Below, in pieces: positions 25,181-32,915 of a DNA stretch of 64,000 nucleotides. Location: NCBI RefSeq assembly GCF_003667525.1, contig NZ_RCUW01000003.1, positions 1-64,000 on the forward strand, read 5' to 3'. This DNA is from Mycetocola_B reblochoni. Lineage in GTDB: Bacteria; Actinomycetota; Actinomycetes; Actinomycetales; Microbacteriaceae. The position numbers and the translations under genes are program-made. The notes beneath the pieces were generated by a model. That model saw only the letters and a list, made by a program, of their open reading frames with translations, searched no databases and was not told the origin of the DNA. How positions within the stretch are numbered: position 1 is the first letter of the stretch; every line of letters begins with the position of its first letter.

Positions 25181-26017
25181 CTATTCCCCCGCAGCCCCGG
25201 CCGGTGTCCCGGCGTCCGGCTCCGGCGTGTCGATCGCGCCGCCGAAACGGCGGTCCCGGGAGACGTACTCCCCGATCGCCCCCCAGAGGTGGGAACGACG
25301 GAAGTCCGGCCAGAGCGTGTCGAGGAACACCAGCTCGGCGTACGCGCTCTGCCAGAGCAGGAAGTTGCTCGTGCGCTGCTCGCCGCTGGAGCGGACGAAC
25401 AGGTCCACCGGGCGCATCGACGGCTGGTAGAGGTGCGCCGCGATCGTCTTCTCGGAGATGGAGCGCACGGAGTGCCGCCCCGCCGCGACCTCGGCGGCGA
25501 TCTGCCTGACCGCGTCGACGATCTCGTTCCGGCCGCCGTAGTTGACGCACATGTTGAGCACCATGCCGGTGTTGTCCCTGGTCAGCTTCTCGGCGTAGCG
25601 CAGCTCCGAGAGCACGGAGCGCCACAGCCGCGGCTCGCGGCCCGTCCAGCGGACCCGCACATTCCAGGCGTTGAGCTGGTCGCGGCGACGGTGCAGGACG
25701 TCACGGTTGAAGCCCATCAGGAAGCGAACCTCGTCGGCGGAACGCGCCCAGTTCTCGGTCGAGAACGCGTACAGGCTCAGCTCCTTCACCCCGGCCTGGA
25801 CGGCGCCGGCGACGACGTCGAGCATCGTCTCCTCCCCCGCTCTGTGCCCCTCGACGCGGGGAAGCCCCTGCCGGTTCGCCCAGCGGCCGTTGCCGTCCAT
25901 GACGATGGCGACGTGCTCGGGGACGGAGCCGGAGGGGAAGGCGGGAGGCCGCTCGCCCGTCCAGTCGAGGGGGCGGATCGGCGCGGCGTCCTTGTGGGTG
26001 AGACGGAACGGTTTCAC
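25181..26017 (-). CDS. uppS: Cis-prenyl (undecaprenyl/decaprenyl) diphosphate synthase
   Basis: This 278-residue enzyme condenses isopentenyl diphosphate units into the C50-C55 lipid carrier for cell-wall sugars. The catalytic Asp41 stands in VMDGNGRWANRQG, followed by the HRAGEE helix; the RSSGEQRTSNFLLWQSAYAE and DTLWPDF segments are also present. The start overlaps the recO stop by 4 bp (ATGA). Chain length cannot be told from sequence by eye. Confidence 0.94.
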   Translation of the reverse strand: MKPFRLTHKDAAPIRPLDWTGERPPAFPSGSVPEHVAIVMDGNGRWANRQGLPRVEGHRAGEETMLDVVAGAVQAGVKELSLYAFSTENWARSADEVRFLMGFNRDVLHRRRDQLNAWNVRVRWTGREPRLWRSVLSELRYAEKLTRDNTGMVLNMCVNYGGRNEIVDAVRQIAAEVAAGRHSVRSISEKTIAAHLYQPSMRPVDLFVRSSGEQRTSNFLLWQSAYAELVFLDTLWPDFRRSHLWGAIGEYVSRDRRFGGAIDTPEPDAGTPAGAAGE

Positions 26018-26751
26018 GGGGTGGTGCGCTCGCTTTCGACGTGCGACATCGACCGCAGGCCGCGGTCCAGATGCCAGTTGGTGTATGCGGAGACGATACC
26101 GCCGGCGCGTGAGCGCACCCTGTCGTCGCTCGCCTCGGCGCGATCCCAGTCGCCGCGGAGCAGCGCCACCAGGAGCTCCCTCGTCCCGGCATCAAGCACG
26201 GGGCTGCCGGGAGGGGCGCAGTCGGGGCAGACCGCGCCGCCCAGCTGCACGACGACGTGATCGTGGGGGCCGGGCGCCCCGCAGCGGGCACAGTCGTCGA
26301 AGCTCGGGGCCCAGCCGGCGAGGGACAGCGCACGCAGCAGGTACGAGTCCCTCGCCAGGTCCGAGGGGTGCTCGGCTCTGGCGAGCGAGCGCAGCGCGCC
26401 GACGAGCAGAAGGTACTGCTGCACGCTCGACTCCGCCTCGCTCAGCCGGTCGGCGGTCTCGACCATGACGCTGGCCGCCGTGTAGGCGGAGTAGTCGGCG
26501 ACGATCGCCGCACCGTACCCGGCGAGGGACTCCGCCTGCGTGATCGTGTCGAGCGAGCGCCCCTCGTACAGCTGGACGTCCACGACCATGAACGGCTCCA
26601 GCCGGGACCCGAAACGGCTGCTCGTGCGCCTGACCCCCTTCGCGACCGCCCTGATCTTGCCGTGGCGGCGGGAGAGCATCGTGATGATGCGGTCGGCCTC
26701 GCCCAGCTTGTGGGTACGCAGCACGACGGCCTCATCTCGGTACAACGGCAT
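26014..26751 (-). CDS. recO: DNA repair protein RecO
   Basis: This 245-residue recombination mediator loads RecA with RecR at gaps. The N-terminal OB fold begins with YRDEAVVLRTHKLGEADRI, and a zinc-binding region is seen in CARCGAPG and VCPDCAPPG. ATG at 26751 is chosen because GATAAT lies 6 nt upstream, so the mRNA is probably leaderless. It heads a recO-uppS-frnE unit and diverges from the TRIC-like gene. Confidence 0.94.
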   Translation of the reverse strand: MPLYRDEAVVLRTHKLGEADRIITMLSRRHGKIRAVAKGVRRTSSRFGSRLEPFMVVDVQLYEGRSLDTITQAESLAGYGAAIVADYSAYTAASVMVETADRLSEAESSVQQYLLLVGALRSLARAEHPSDLARDSYLLRALSLAGWAPSFDDCARCGAPGPHDHVVVQLGGAVCPDCAPPGSPVLDAGTRELLVALLRGDWDRAEASDDRVRSRAGGIVSAYTNWHLDRGLRSMSHVESERTTP

Positions 26752-26757
26752 ACCCCG

Positions 26758-26763
26758 ATTATC
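26758..26763 (-). promoter_or_regulatory. -10 box of leaderless recO transcript
   Basis: GATAAT on the minus strand ends 6 nt before the recO ATG. On the opposite strand TTGAAT (26798-26803) ends 6 nt before the divergent TRIC-like GTG, a weaker box. Confidence 0.45.
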
Positions 26764-26809
26764 CCCCGTCCGTTGGCGCGCAGCCGCCCCGACAGGATTG
26801 AATGATCCG

Positions 26810-27571
26810 GTGACCTCCTTCGTGATCCCGATGTGGCTCGACCTGCTCGCGGTCGGCATCGGCGCCGTCCAGGGCGCGATGTTCGCCGGACGGCTCGTCG
26901 AGCGGGGGCTCGACCTGCTCGGGATCGTGATCATCGGCATCGCCGTCGGCCTCGGCGGCGGCTTCGCCCGCGACATCCTCATCGGCGTGCCGCCGGCGAC
27001 CATGCAGGACAACGGGTACATCCTCGTCGCCGCGGGCAGCGCGCTGCTGGGGATGCTGTTGCTGCGGGTGTTCAGTCGCGTGGAGTGGCTCATCATCGGG
27101 CTTGATGCTCTCGCGATGGGCCTGTTCTGCGCGATCGGGGCGTCGAAGGCGATCGCGGCGGGGCTGCCGGAGGCGCCCGCGGTGTTCATCGGGATCGTCG
27201 CGGCCGCCGGCGGGGGTGCGATCAGGGACGTCATGCTGGACCTGCCCGTCGCGATCATGCACGTGGGGTCGCTCGTCGGCGTCTCCTCCGGCGTGGGGGC
27301 TCTCGTGCTCGTCGGCCTCAACGCCGTGGGGGCCGACATCGCCGTCGCCGGGCTCGCCTGCGTCGTCCTCGTCGCGCTCACCCGCCTCCTCTCGGTCAGG
27401 TACGGCTGGAGCCTGCCCCGGCAGCGGGCGATCGCCGGATGGGGAAGCTGGCGTCGCCGCAGGGACAGCCGGCAGCGGTGGCGGCTGCGGCGTCCCGGCG
27501 TCCGGACGCGGGGCGAGGGGGACGGCGGCACAAGCGGCACGGACGGCACGAGCGGCACGGACGGCAGCTGA
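26810..27571 (+). CDS. TRIC cation channel / UPF0126 family membrane protein
   Basis: This 253-residue protein has about seven membrane segments in two related halves, with the family glycine motifs GGGFARDILIG and GGGAIRDVMLD. Prokaryotic members form trimeric K+-permeable channels; transport of glycine or other solutes has also been suggested for the family, so the role is uncertain. GTG at 26810 is chosen; ATG a few codons later is possible. The C-terminal tail is Arg-rich and ends with repeated GTSGTDG units from an 18-bp tandem repeat. It diverges from recO. Confidence 0.82.
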   Translation: MTSFVIPMWLDLLAVGIGAVQGAMFAGRLVERGLDLLGIVIIGIAVGLGGGFARDILIGVPPATMQDNGYILVAAGSALLGMLLLRVFSRVEWLIIGLDALAMGLFCAIGASKAIAAGLPEAPAVFIGIVAAAGGGAIRDVMLDLPVAIMHVGSLVGVSSGVGALVLVGLNAVGADIAVAGLACVVLVALTRLLSVRYGWSLPRQRAIAGWGSWRRRRDSRQRWRLRRPGVRTRGEGDGGTSGTDGTSGTDGS

Positions 27572-27655
27572 CCAACGACGCAGCGGCGCCGGAACGCACC
27601 GGCAGGGCGGCCGCCCGCACCTCGCCGCGCACGCCGGTGCCGGGGAGCCGGCCGC

Positions 27656-28090
27656 TCAGTCGGCGACGGGCGCGAACAGCTCGGGGTCGGCGATCAGGGC
27701 GGCCTCGAGGAGCCGTTCGAGGTCCGTGTCGTCGAGCGGATAGCGCCCGTTGACCCGTTCCTCCGCCTCCTCCCACACAGCCTGGGATTCGTCGTCCTCG
27801 TCCTCGTCGTCGTGCTCCTCGCGCAACTCCTCGATCTCCCGCTCGGCCGCCTCGACGACCCCGACGACGTTCTCCGCCCCGAGGAGACCGAAAGCCTCGG
27901 TCACGGCCTCGAGCGGGTACTCCTCGTCGTGCGCGTAGGATCGAACCGCCTCGAAGAGGCCGCCGTTCATCACCGAGCCGTGGAAGACCAGGACGCGGTG
28001 CAGCGCGGCGTCGCCCCGGAACTCCGCCTCGTCGGGCGAGGAGAAGTCGGCCGCTCGGTTCCAGATACGCTCGCTGGTGTCAACGCTCAT
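27656..28090 (-). CDS. DMP19/DUF4375-like protein
   Basis: This 144-residue acidic protein has the pattern HRVLVFHGSVMNGGLFEAV and a helix-rich middle with a run of Asp and Glu (residues about 92-103), resembling DMP19-type domains, some of which bind proteins or mimic DNA charge. No enzyme motif is seen. TAGGCT stands 6 nt before the ATG, so it is likely expressed as a leaderless single gene. Function is unknown. Confidence 0.6.
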   Translation of the reverse strand: MSVDTSERIWNRAADFSSPDEAEFRGDAALHRVLVFHGSVMNGGLFEAVRSYAHDEEYPLEAVTEAFGLLGAENVVGVVEAAEREIEELREEHDDEDEDDESQAVWEEAEERVNGRYPLDDTDLERLLEAALIADPELFAPVAD

Positions 28091-28096
28091 GTTCCC

Positions 28097-28102
28097 AGCC
28101 TA
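28097..28102 (-). promoter_or_regulatory. -10 box of leaderless DMP19-like transcript
   Basis: TAGGCT on the minus strand ends 6 nt before the ATG at 28090; no Shine-Dalgarno can fit between. Confidence 0.5.
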
Positions 28103-28185
28103 ACCGGGACCGGGCCCCCGGCCGGGCGTCGGCACGGGCACGGGGCCGCCCACGATCGCCCGGCGGGGTCGTCCGGTCGGTCGGC

Positions 28186-29949
28186 TCAGACGGTGACGCT
28201 CAGCTCGTCCACGGTCGACCGCGTACGGACCCAGCGGTTCACCGAGGAGATGATCGCCTTCAGCGCCGCACGCCCCGTGTCGCCGTCGATGCCGACGCCC
28301 CAGAGCCGCTGCCCGTCGAGCTGCAGCTCGACGTAGGACGCCGCCTGCGCGTCACCGCCCGCGCTGAGCGCGTGCTCCACGTAGTCGAACAGCGTCGCCT
28401 CGACGCCGTGGGCGTTGAGGATCTGCAGGAACGCGTCGATCGGGCCCGTGCCGCTGGCCTCCGCTTCGACCGTCTCGTCCCCGTCGCGCAGCTGGGCCGT
28501 GAGGTGCACGGTTCCGTCGTTGTCGCTGCGGGTCTGGGTGCCGGCGAGCTCGAACCGCCCCCACCGTGTCGTGTCATCGCCGCTCGGCAGGTACTCGTCC
28601 GTGAACGCCGACCAGATGGCCTCGCTCGAGAACTCGCCCCCGGCCGTGTCGGTCAGCGACTGGACGACACCGGAGAACTCGATCTGCAGACGGCGCGGCA
28701 GGTCGATGGCGTGGTCGGCCTTGAGCAGGTAGGCGACGCCGCCCTTGCCCGACTGCGAGTTCACCCTGATGACCGCCTCGTAGCTGCGGCCGAGGTCCTT
28801 CGGGTCGACCGGCAGGTACGGCACCGCCCACACCTGCTCGTCGACGGCGACGCCCTCGGCATCAGCCCTGGCCTGCATCGCCTCGAAGCCCTTCTTGATG
28901 GCGTCCTGGTGCGAGCCGCTGAACGCCGTGAACACGAGGTCGCCCGCCCAGGGGCTCCGCTCCGGCACGGCCAGCTGCGTGCAGTACTCGGCGGTCCGCT
29001 TGACCTCGTCGATATCGGAGAAGTCGATCTGCGGGTCGATGCCCTGCGTGAACAGGTTGATGCCGAGGGCGACGAGGTCGACGTTGCCGGTGCGCTCCCC
29101 GTTGCCGAACAGGCACCCCTCGATGCGGTCGGCTCCAGCCAGGTAGCCGAGCTCCGCGGCGGCGACCGCCGTGCCGCGGTCGTTGTGCGGGTGCAGCGAG
29201 AGGACGATGCTCTCGCGGTTGTCCAGGTTGCGGCTCATCCACTCGATGGAGTCGGCGTAGACGTTCGGCGTCGCCATCTCGACGGTGGCCGGCAGGTTCA
29301 CGATCACCGGACGCTCGGGCGTGGCACCGAGCTCGGCGACGACGGCGTTGCAGATGTCCCTGGCCACCTCCAGCTCGGTCCCGGTGTAGCTCTCGGGCGA
29401 GTACTCGTAGAGCACCTCGGTCTCGGGGATGCTCGCCTCCGCCGCCCGGCACAGCCTCGCGCCCTCCAGTGCGAGCTCGATCACGCCCGCGACGTCCGTG
29501 CGGAACACGACCTCGCGCTGCAGCACGCTCGTGGAGTTGTACAGGTGCACGATCGCGCGCTTCGCCCCGGCGATCGCCTCGTAGGTGCGGGTGATCAGGT
29601 GCGCCCTGGCCTGGGTGAGCACCTGGATGGTGACGTCGTCGGGGATCGCCCCGTCCTCGATCAGGCTGCGGACGAAGTCGAAGTCGGTCTGGCTGGCACT
29701 CGGGAAGCCGACCTCGATCTCCTTGTAGCCCATGCGCACGAGCAGCTCGAACATGGTGCGCTTCTTCTCCGGGCTCATCGGCTCGATGAGCGCCTGGTTG
29801 CCGTCGCGCAGGTCGACGGCGCACCAGCGCGGTGCCTGCGTGATCCGTCGGTCGGGCCAGCTCCGGTCGGGCAGGTCGACGGCGATCTGCTCGTGGAACG
29901 GGCGGTACTTGTGGATCGGCATGCCCGATGCGTTCTGGTTGTTCTGCAT
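28186..29949 (-). CDS. leuA: 2-isopropylmalate synthase
   Basis: This 587-residue enzyme joins acetyl-CoA and 2-oxoisovalerate in the first step of leucine synthesis. It is the long actinobacterial form: a TIM barrel with WCAVDLRDGNQAL and HPHNDRGTAVAAAELG (metal ligands), and a C-terminal regulatory domain for leucine feedback. The start ATG is preceded by GAGGGA. Upstream lies a leader peptide with three consecutive Leu codons and a stable hairpin, so expression should rise when charged tRNA-Leu is scarce. No other leu genes are in the window. Confidence 0.96.
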   Translation of the reverse strand: MQNNQNASGMPIHKYRPFHEQIAVDLPDRSWPDRRITQAPRWCAVDLRDGNQALIEPMSPEKKRTMFELLVRMGYKEIEVGFPSASQTDFDFVRSLIEDGAIPDDVTIQVLTQARAHLITRTYEAIAGAKRAIVHLYNSTSVLQREVVFRTDVAGVIELALEGARLCRAAEASIPETEVLYEYSPESYTGTELEVARDICNAVVAELGATPERPVIVNLPATVEMATPNVYADSIEWMSRNLDNRESIVLSLHPHNDRGTAVAAAELGYLAGADRIEGCLFGNGERTGNVDLVALGINLFTQGIDPQIDFSDIDEVKRTAEYCTQLAVPERSPWAGDLVFTAFSGSHQDAIKKGFEAMQARADAEGVAVDEQVWAVPYLPVDPKDLGRSYEAVIRVNSQSGKGGVAYLLKADHAIDLPRRLQIEFSGVVQSLTDTAGGEFSSEAIWSAFTDEYLPSGDDTTRWGRFELAGTQTRSDNDGTVHLTAQLRDGDETVEAEASGTGPIDAFLQILNAHGVEATLFDYVEHALSAGGDAQAASYVELQLDGQRLWGVGIDGDTGRAALKAIISSVNRWVRTRSTVDELSVTV

Positions 29950-29988
29950 GATTCCCTCAGCGTAGAAGTGTTCGGCCGACGACGAACT

Positions 29989-30027
29989 CCGCGACGAGGG
30001 AGGCCTGAGAACTAGGACTCGTCGCGG
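29989..30027 (-). promoter_or_regulatory. leuA attenuator hairpin
   Basis: On the minus strand CCGCGACGAG pairs perfectly with CTCGTCGCGG across a 19-nt loop. The first arm overlaps codons 13-16 of the leader peptide, so a ribosome stalled at its Leu codons would prevent the stem from forming. A second small stem (GTTCG/CGAAC) follows before leuA. Confidence 0.65.
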
Positions 30028-30065
30028 CAGCTAAGGAGGAGGCTGGTCGAGCGGAACGGTGACAC
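30012..30065 (-). CDS. leuL: leuA leader peptide
   Basis: A 17-codon frame, MSPFRSTSLLLSCRDES, starts with GTG and ends with TAG 62 nt before leuA. Codons 9-11 are CTC CTC CTT. It has no Shine-Dalgarno sequence: TACGCT ends 6 nt before the GTG, so transcript and translation should begin at the same base. It then runs into a stable hairpin. This is the layout of ribosome-mediated attenuation: slow decoding of Leu codons opens leuA expression. The arrangement is seen directly; the regulatory effect is inferred from known amino-acid leaders. Confidence 0.7.
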   Translation of the reverse strand: MSPFRSTSLLLSCRDES

Positions 30066-30071
30066 GGTGTC

Positions 30072-30077
30072 AGCGTA
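30072..30077 (-). promoter_or_regulatory. -10 box of the leaderless leuL-leuA transcript
   Basis: TACGCT on the minus strand ends 6 nt before the leader GTG. It lies only 8 bp downstream of the response-regulator stop, so leuA has its own promoter. Confidence 0.55.
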
Positions 30078-30084
30078 GCACCGC

Positions 30085-30792
30085 TCAGGCGCCGTCCTCA
30101 CCCCCGGGCGAGAGCAGACCGGTCTCGTAGGCGAACACGACGAGCTGCACGCGGTCCCGCAGCGCCAGCTTCGCGAGGATCCGGGAGATGTGCGTCTTCA
30201 CCGTCGTCTCGCTCACGTACTCGGTCCTGGCGATCTCCTGGTTGCTCATCCCCTTCGCGGCGAGCTGGAACACGTCGCGCTCGCGCTGCGTGAGCGTCTC
30301 GTAGCTGGCGGGAACGCTCCGTTCCGGCTCCGGCGCGGCGAGACCGGCGAAGAGCGCCTGGGTCTGGCCGGGGGCGATGACCGCGCTGCCCGAGTGCGCC
30401 GTCCGGATGGCCGCGAGCAGCAGGTCGGGCCGGGTGTCCTTCAGCAGGAACCCGCTCGCCCCCATCCGGAGCGCCTCCGCGGCGTCGGCGTCGAGGTCGA
30501 AGGTTGTGAGCACGATGATCCGCGTCGGATGGGCGCCAGAGGCGTCGACGCGCGCGAGGATCTCCTTCGTCGCGGTGATCCCGTCCATCACGGGCATGCG
30601 CACGTCCATCAGGATGATGTCGGGCGCGGTCTCGACGACGAGGCGGAGCGCCTCACGCCCGTCCCCCGCCTCACCCACGAACTCCATGTCCGGCTGCGAC
30701 TGGATGACCATCCGGATGCCCGCACGGAAGAGCGCCTGGTCGTCGACGAGCGCCACGCGGATCGGCGTGCCGGCATCGGTGTTGTCTGTCAT
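30085..30792 (-). CDS. NarL/LuxR-family response regulator
   Basis: This 235-residue protein has a receiver domain with the phospho-acceptor Asp63 (ILMDVRMPVMDG), acidic pocket VDDQ and Lys in FLLKD, then a LuxR-type helix-turn-helix (LTQRERDVFQLAAKGMSNQEIA, VKTHISRIL). Its start overlaps the kinase stop by 4 bp, so kinase and regulator are made together. Targets are unknown; the regulon cannot be told from the neighbours era and leuA. Confidence 0.93.
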   Translation of the reverse strand: MTDNTDAGTPIRVALVDDQALFRAGIRMVIQSQPDMEFVGEAGDGREALRLVVETAPDIILMDVRMPVMDGITATKEILARVDASGAHPTRIIVLTTFDLDADAAEALRMGASGFLLKDTRPDLLLAAIRTAHSGSAVIAPGQTQALFAGLAAPEPERSVPASYETLTQRERDVFQLAAKGMSNQEIARTEYVSETTVKTHISRILAKLALRDRVQLVVFAYETGLLSPGGEDGA

Positions 30793-32000
30793 TGCGACTG
30801 TCCTCTCGGTTCCGGCCGTCCGCCGGAGGGGATGTGGGCCGACACGAGGAAGCGCGTCGGGGAGATCGGGGCGGCGGAGAGCCGGCCGCCGACGATGCTG
30901 GCCCTCTCCTTCATACCCGGCAGGCCGTGTCCGCCGCTGGAGACCGGGTCGAACGGGGTGGAACCGGCGTTCTCGACGCGGACGCTGACGCCGTCCGGTT
31001 GCCAGTCGAGTCCGAGCAGCACCTCCTGGGCCGTGTCGCCGTGGCGCAGCGCGTTCGTCAACGACTCCTGGAGGATCCGGTAGAGCGCCATCTGATGGGT
31101 CATCACCATGTCCGCGGGCGGGGCACCGGTCACGGTCGCGCGGATCCGCAGCCCGGCCGCTCGCATCTGGGCGATGAGCGCGTCGACGTCGCGGGCCCCC
31201 GGCTGGGGACGCTCCGCGCTGTCGTGCCTGAGCTCGGCCAGGAGCACGCGCACCTCGCCGAGGGCTCCCCGTGCGGTGTCGGCGATCGTGTCGAGCGTGC
31301 TCGCGGCGAGCTCGGGGTCCCGGTGCAGCACGTAGCGGGCCCCGTCCGCCTGGGCGATGACGACCGCGAGGGAGTGCGCGACGACGTCGTGCATGTCACG
31401 CGCGATGCGGTTGCGCTCCTCCAGCGCGATGCTCTGCTGCTCGGCGCGTCGCCTGCTCTCCTCCGCCTCGATCCCGGCCCGCCGCTCCCCCGCGGCGATC
31501 CGGCTGGAGCGCACCAGCAGCCCGACCAGCCATGCCAGGACGAGGACGAAGGCGATCAGCGCACCGAGGATGAGGGTGAACAGCCAACGACCGGCGACCT
31601 CGCGGCCGTCGTTGGAGAAGCCGACGTCGAGGCCGACCAGGCCGACTAGGTAGCCCGCCGCCAGCAGCCCCCCGCCGATCGCGCTGACCAGGCCGAAGGT
31701 CCGCACCCGGCGCGTGCCGTACGCCGCGGTCGCGAAGAGCACGCCGAAGATCGCCAGGTTCGACGCCAGCACGGGAAGCCCGGCGAGCAGCTGGACGGCC
31801 ACCCCCGCCCACGCCGTCACCAGCGCGAGGGACGGCGAGAGGCGGCGCAGCGTCAGCGCGAGCATCATCGCCAGACCGACGACGATCCCCTGCCACCCGC
31901 CGAGCACCACATCCAGCAGCGCGCACAGCAGCCAGAAGCCCGCCGCGATGCCGATGTCGGCGAGCAGCTCGCGTCTGGCGATCGAGCGGAAGGAGAACAT
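30789..32000 (-). CDS. HisKA_3-type sensor histidine kinase
   Basis: This 403-residue kinase has about five to six N-terminal membrane helices with very short loops, so it probably senses a signal in or at the membrane. After a coiled coil comes the phospho-acceptor His204 in RNRIARDMHDVVAHS, and the ATPase domain ends with a GHGLPGMKERA G-box. The N-box is weakly conserved (LTNALRH). This is the LiaS/DesK-like class often linked to envelope or antibiotic stress in actinobacteria. It lies 6 bp after era. Confidence 0.92.
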   Translation of the reverse strand: MFSFRSIARRELLADIGIAAGFWLLCALLDVVLGGWQGIVVGLAMMLALTLRRLSPSLALVTAWAGVAVQLLAGLPVLASNLAIFGVLFATAAYGTRRVRTFGLVSAIGGGLLAAGYLVGLVGLDVGFSNDGREVAGRWLFTLILGALIAFVLVLAWLVGLLVRSSRIAAGERRAGIEAEESRRRAEQQSIALEERNRIARDMHDVVAHSLAVVIAQADGARYVLHRDPELAASTLDTIADTARGALGEVRVLLAELRHDSAERPQPGARDVDALIAQMRAAGLRIRATVTGAPPADMVMTHQMALYRILQESLTNALRHGDTAQEVLLGLDWQPDGVSVRVENAGSTPFDPVSSGGHGLPGMKERASIVGGRLSAAPISPTRFLVSAHIPSGGRPEPRGQSQ

Positions 32001-32006
32001 GCCCGC

Positions 32007-32915
32007 TCAGAACCCCAGACGGCCGAGCAGCTTGGGGTCCCTCTGCCAGTCCTTGGCGACCTTCACGCGGACAGACAGGAACACCCGCGTGCCCAGCAGC
32101 GCCTCGATCTGCACGCGCGCGGCCTTGCCGACGTCGCGGATGCGGCTGCCGCCCTTCCCGATGATGATCGCCTTCTGGCTGTCCCGCTCGACGAAGATGT
32201 TGACGTACACGTCGACGATGTCGCTGTCCCCGCGCGGGATGCGGTCCTCGACCGTCACGGCGATCGAGTGGGGCAACTCCTCGTGCACGCCCTCGAGTGC
32301 CGCCTCCCTGACGTACTCGGCGATGCGGTCGTCGATGCTCTCGTCGGTGACGGAGTCCTCCGGGTACAGCGGCTCCGACTCCGGCATCAGCGCGACCAGC
32401 TCGTCCACGAGCTGCGTGAGCTGGAAGCCGTCGACGGCGGACACCGGGATGATGAGGTCCCACTCGCGCAGCTGCTGCACCTCGACGAGGTGCTCGGCGA
32501 CGTGCGCCGAGGAGGCGTCGTCGACCTTCGTGATGATCGCGACCTTCTTCGCCCGGGGGTAGTCGTCGAGCTGGGTGTTGATGAACCGGTCGCCCGGGCC
32601 GATCTTCTCCGTCGCGGGGACGCAGAAACCGATCACGTCGACGTCGCCGAGCGTGGCCTGGACGAGGTCGTTCAGCCGCTCCCCGAGCAGCGTCCGCGGG
32701 CGGTGGATGCCGGGGGTGTCGACGATGATGAGCTGGCCGGAGTCGCGGTGCACGATCCCCCTGATGGCTCGTCTGGTCGTCTGGGGCTTGGCGCTGGTGA
32801 TGGCGACCTTCTCGCCGACGAGTGCGTTGGTGAGCGTCGACTTGCCGACGTTGGGCCGGCCGACGAAAGAGACGAATCCGGCGCGGAACGGCGTGCTGGT
32901 GCTGTCGGGGGTCAT
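32007..32915 (-). CDS. era: GTPase Era
   Basis: This 302-residue GTPase assists 16S rRNA maturation and 30S assembly. The GTP motifs are GRPNVGKST, DTPG and TKVDD (a variant of NKxD), and the C-terminal KH domain has IIGKGGSRIRDVGK. The TKVD form of the G4 motif is common in actinobacterial Era. It overlaps the upstream CBS-domain gene by 4 bp, in the conserved phoH-ybeY-CBS-era run. Confidence 0.96.
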   Translation of the reverse strand: MTPDSTSTPFRAGFVSFVGRPNVGKSTLTNALVGEKVAITSAKPQTTRRAIRGIVHRDSGQLIIVDTPGIHRPRTLLGERLNDLVQATLGDVDVIGFCVPATEKIGPGDRFINTQLDDYPRAKKVAIITKVDDASSAHVAEHLVEVQQLREWDLIIPVSAVDGFQLTQLVDELVALMPESEPLYPEDSVTDESIDDRIAEYVREAALEGVHEELPHSIAVTVEDRIPRGDSDIVDVYVNIFVERDSQKAIIIGKGGSRIRDVGKAARVQIEALLGTRVFLSVRVKVAKDWQRDPKLLGRLGF

